Assembly (NCBI GenBank): GCA_008802785.1
Contig: VUYT01000006.1
Location: forward strand, 682,001 to 746,000
From: Symmetrospora coprosmae
Lineage: Eukaryota; Basidiomycota; Cystobasidiomycetes; Symmetrosporaceae
Length of the DNA: 64,000 nucleotides
Direction: 5' to 3'
Positions 62,101 through 64,000 of the stretch are shown here, piece by piece (position 1 is the stretch's first letter; every line of letters begins with the position of its first letter). Under the pieces are notes generated by a model, which saw nothing but the letters and a program-made list of their open reading frames with translations, had not been told where the DNA came from and made no database searches. A program made the translations under genes and the position numbers.

Positions 62101-63447
62101 GCGTGTCGACACGCCCGAGTCTGTCCGCCCGCGGAAAGCTGCTGCCGCTGCGCCCGGCTGCAGGCCCGCGCCAGGTGGGACCTGTCCTTGCACTTGTGCT
62201 TGTGCGTGTGCTTGTGGCGGCTGGAAGCGGGCGTCGTTCGGCGACGATTCCGTGCGTCTGCGGAGGTCTGCGTGCGCAGGAGGAGGCGCGAATAGCCGCC
62301 ACATATCACAGTTTAGCTCGATGCCATCCCCATCGGAAGAGCTGCCGGGCATCTTCACGGTTCTGCTTGTAAGCGTTCCCGTGCGCAAGCGTGTGCACTC
62401 ACTTTGGTCTGCTGCAATCTGGCTGCTGTTTGGGCTCGCCGGCCGCTGCTGCTGCTGCACTGCAAAGGGGGGCTGCGGGGAATAGAGCTGCTGCTGGTAC
62501 TGCTGATGAGGCAGCGGCGAGTGCTGCTGCTGCTGCTGGGGAGGGAGCGGGCTCGCTCCTCGTGGCGGGAGGGGCGAGCCTGCAGGCGACGATGACGCAG
62601 AATGCGAGTGGTGCGAGCGGAAGTACTGCTGCTGTTGCTGTTGCTGGTGCTGGGGTTGTTGCTGGAACGAGGGCGAGGGGTACGGCTGCCTGAACTGCTG
62701 CTGCTGCTGCGGGTGGGCGAACTGCATTGACTGCGACTGCGGGAACGCTTGCTGCGGGTAGAATGGCTGCGCCTGCTGTTGCTGCTGGAGGTGGTGGTAT
62801 GCAGCAGAGGCAGAGGCAGTGGGCAGGCTGGGTGCGCGGCGCCTCGGGTCGTTCTGCGCGTGCACCATGGCCATCTGGGCGCTCCAGTGCTGCTGCTGCT
62901 GCTGGTACGCGGCGTACATCATTGCCTGCACCTCGGGCGGGTATGCGGCTGAGCCGGTGGTGCCGCCGTGATGTGGCGGCGGCATGTGCTGCGCGCTGCC
63001 GTTGCTGTTCGCGAATGGGGCATGGTGGTGGTATGGTCCACCAGGAGGTGGATGTGATCCTCCGACTGCGAATGCAGAGTGTGGCATGTTGCTATACCCG
63101 TTCGAGCTCGAAGGGAGTCCGCTGCTGTTGGGAGAGGAGGTCGCGCCGAAGGACCCGTTTGGCAGCTGCGACGCCGACGCCGACGCCGACGCTGACATCG
63201 ACATTGACGGCGACACCGCCTGGGCAGCGACGGAGCTTGAGAGGGAGTGGGACTGGGATTGTAACTGCGAGTGCGAATGCGAGCGAGACGCGCTCTTTGT
63301 CGTTGTTCCGGGTGCGTGCTGCTGCTGCTGCGCCTGCTGCTGGCACTGGGCAAAGGTGCTCGCGTCCGAGCTGGCAGACCGCGCCATGCTTATACTAGGG
63401 GGGCCGCCGTGCTGCTGGGAGGGTGAATATCCAGCGACGGATACCAT
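59122..63447 (-). CDS. Bni4-like PP1-docking scaffold, largely disordered
   Basis: Exons: 59898-63447, 59249-59817, 59122-59160, giving 1385 aa. Most of the protein is low complexity: Gln/Ser/Pro/His-rich at the start, Ser-rich in the middle, with an Ala-coiled, Lys/Glu stretch near residue 930. The C-terminus is conserved in type: an RVxF-like PP1-docking motif (KISF, 59396-59407), then GNIYDRRGEQATCNRL, TPQLAQRIKEELNAFKMEEM and EVHHMSRNFTHFF. This tail recalls yeast Bni4, which brings PP1 (Glc7) to the bud neck to direct chitin deposition, and related fungal proteins. The role here is inferred from that tail. A short stretch near codon 350 looks intron-like (GTGAGT), but no acceptor keeps the frame, so I left it as coding. 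Confidence 0.75.
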
Positions 63448-64000
63448 GTTGCTGTGCTATGCTATGGTGAGCTTGCTGTCCCGTTGCTCCGTGCACGGGG
63501 ATGCCGCTATTGCTGCGACTGGCGGCGACGACGACGACGACGACGACCAGGACGACGACGACGGTGACGCTGCCGGAGGGTACAGTATTCCCCTGCGTCC
63601 TCGCACTTGGAATGCAGCGCTAGATGGGTCTGGATGAAGCTGTCGCGCTTCTCGGTCGCAAGGGTGGGTGGGTGCCAGTGCCAGTCCGTTCCAGCCGGTC
63701 TGCGATGCAATTCTGGAACAGAGCACACGGCGCAATGCGCAGAAGTGGATGGATGGATGAATGAATGGATGGATGGATGGACCAGCATCAGCATTGGTGA
63801 TATGTGACAGCAGTGTTCCTCTCTGTGCGCCCATCTGCCCCGTCAACACACCTCTCTATGGGTTCGCCCTCCCTCAACAGCACCAGCCAAACACGGAGCA
63901 CCCCGGGGGCAGAACCAGGAAACGAGCAGATGGGATGGGGATTGCTGCGCTGCGATGCGATGCGACGCAATGCGATGTGGATACGGTTCTCTCTGCTATG
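63448..64000. other. Upstream region of the Bni4-like gene
   Basis: This 553-bp segment runs to the window edge. It holds a (GAC)n-rich run at 63517-63570, a (GGAT/GAAT) tetramer array at 63746-63780 and a short (CGATG) run at 63953-63962. No gene is visible. Confidence 0.5.
63746..63780. repeat. (GGAT)n/(GAAT)n tetramer array
   Basis: About eight tetramers, mostly GGAT with two GAAT units, lie 300 bp upstream of the Bni4-like start. It is non-coding as far as I can tell. Confidence 0.85.

Overview
This is nuclear DNA of a fungus, most likely a basidiomycete. The evidence is GC-rich DNA, tightly packed genes on both strands, many short GT-AG introns (mostly 43-110 bp) and fungal-type proteins (Rec8, RIO2, Dal2/Dal3, a CFEM protein, a PMT). 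A smut-type lineage (Ustilaginomycotina) is plausible but is only an inference. I saw no transposon, provirus or CRISPR array. Every multi-exon model below was built by hand from open frames, GT-AG boundaries and phase continuity, and each joined CDS is a whole number of codons.

Layout, left to right. 1-12.5 kb: the 3' part of a type II membrane protein; a RING-CH membrane E3 ligase; an Mpv17/PMP22 peroxisomal-type membrane protein and an HSL-like esterase on the minus strand; a tRNA-like Pol III locus; and the SEA/GATOR component RTC1 (WDR24-like). 12.5-23.5 kb: MPDU1, PEX16, SEC17 (alpha-SNAP), a frameshifted BTB fragment, and PMT1 with a long acidic tail. 23.5-35.5 kb: a CFEM membrane protein, an allantoicase/ureidoglycolate-lyase fusion (DAL2-DAL3), the RIO2 kinase and an RBM39/Rsd1 splicing factor. 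35.5-50 kb: PPM1 (PP2A methyltransferase), arginase (CAR1), an ABHD12-like hydrolase, PCF11 and the meiotic kleisin REC8. 50-64 kb: a PP2C phosphatase, SPC25, a large SF1 helicase with a mitochondrial-like leader, and a Bni4-like PP1-binding protein.

Functional links. PMT1 and MPDU1 both concern dolichol-phosphate-mannose use in the ER. PEX16 and the Mpv17/PMP22 protein point to peroxisomes. The DAL2-DAL3 fusion and arginase are both urea-releasing nitrogen-salvage enzymes about 8.5 kb apart. REC8 and SPC25 both act in chromosome segregation. PPM1, the PP2C and the PP1-docking protein all concern Ser/Thr phosphatases. Nothing shows these are physically clustered for co-regulation; this looks like an ordinary housekeeping region.

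The most unusual signals are architectural: the DAL2-DAL3 fusion, the PMT1 acidic extension, very small exons (6, 9, 9, 17 and 17 nt), frequent GTGCGT 5' splice sites, one 691-bp intron in PCF11, a 16-bp word shared by two introns of neighbouring genes, and a tRNA-like gene whose anticodon arm cannot be resolved.
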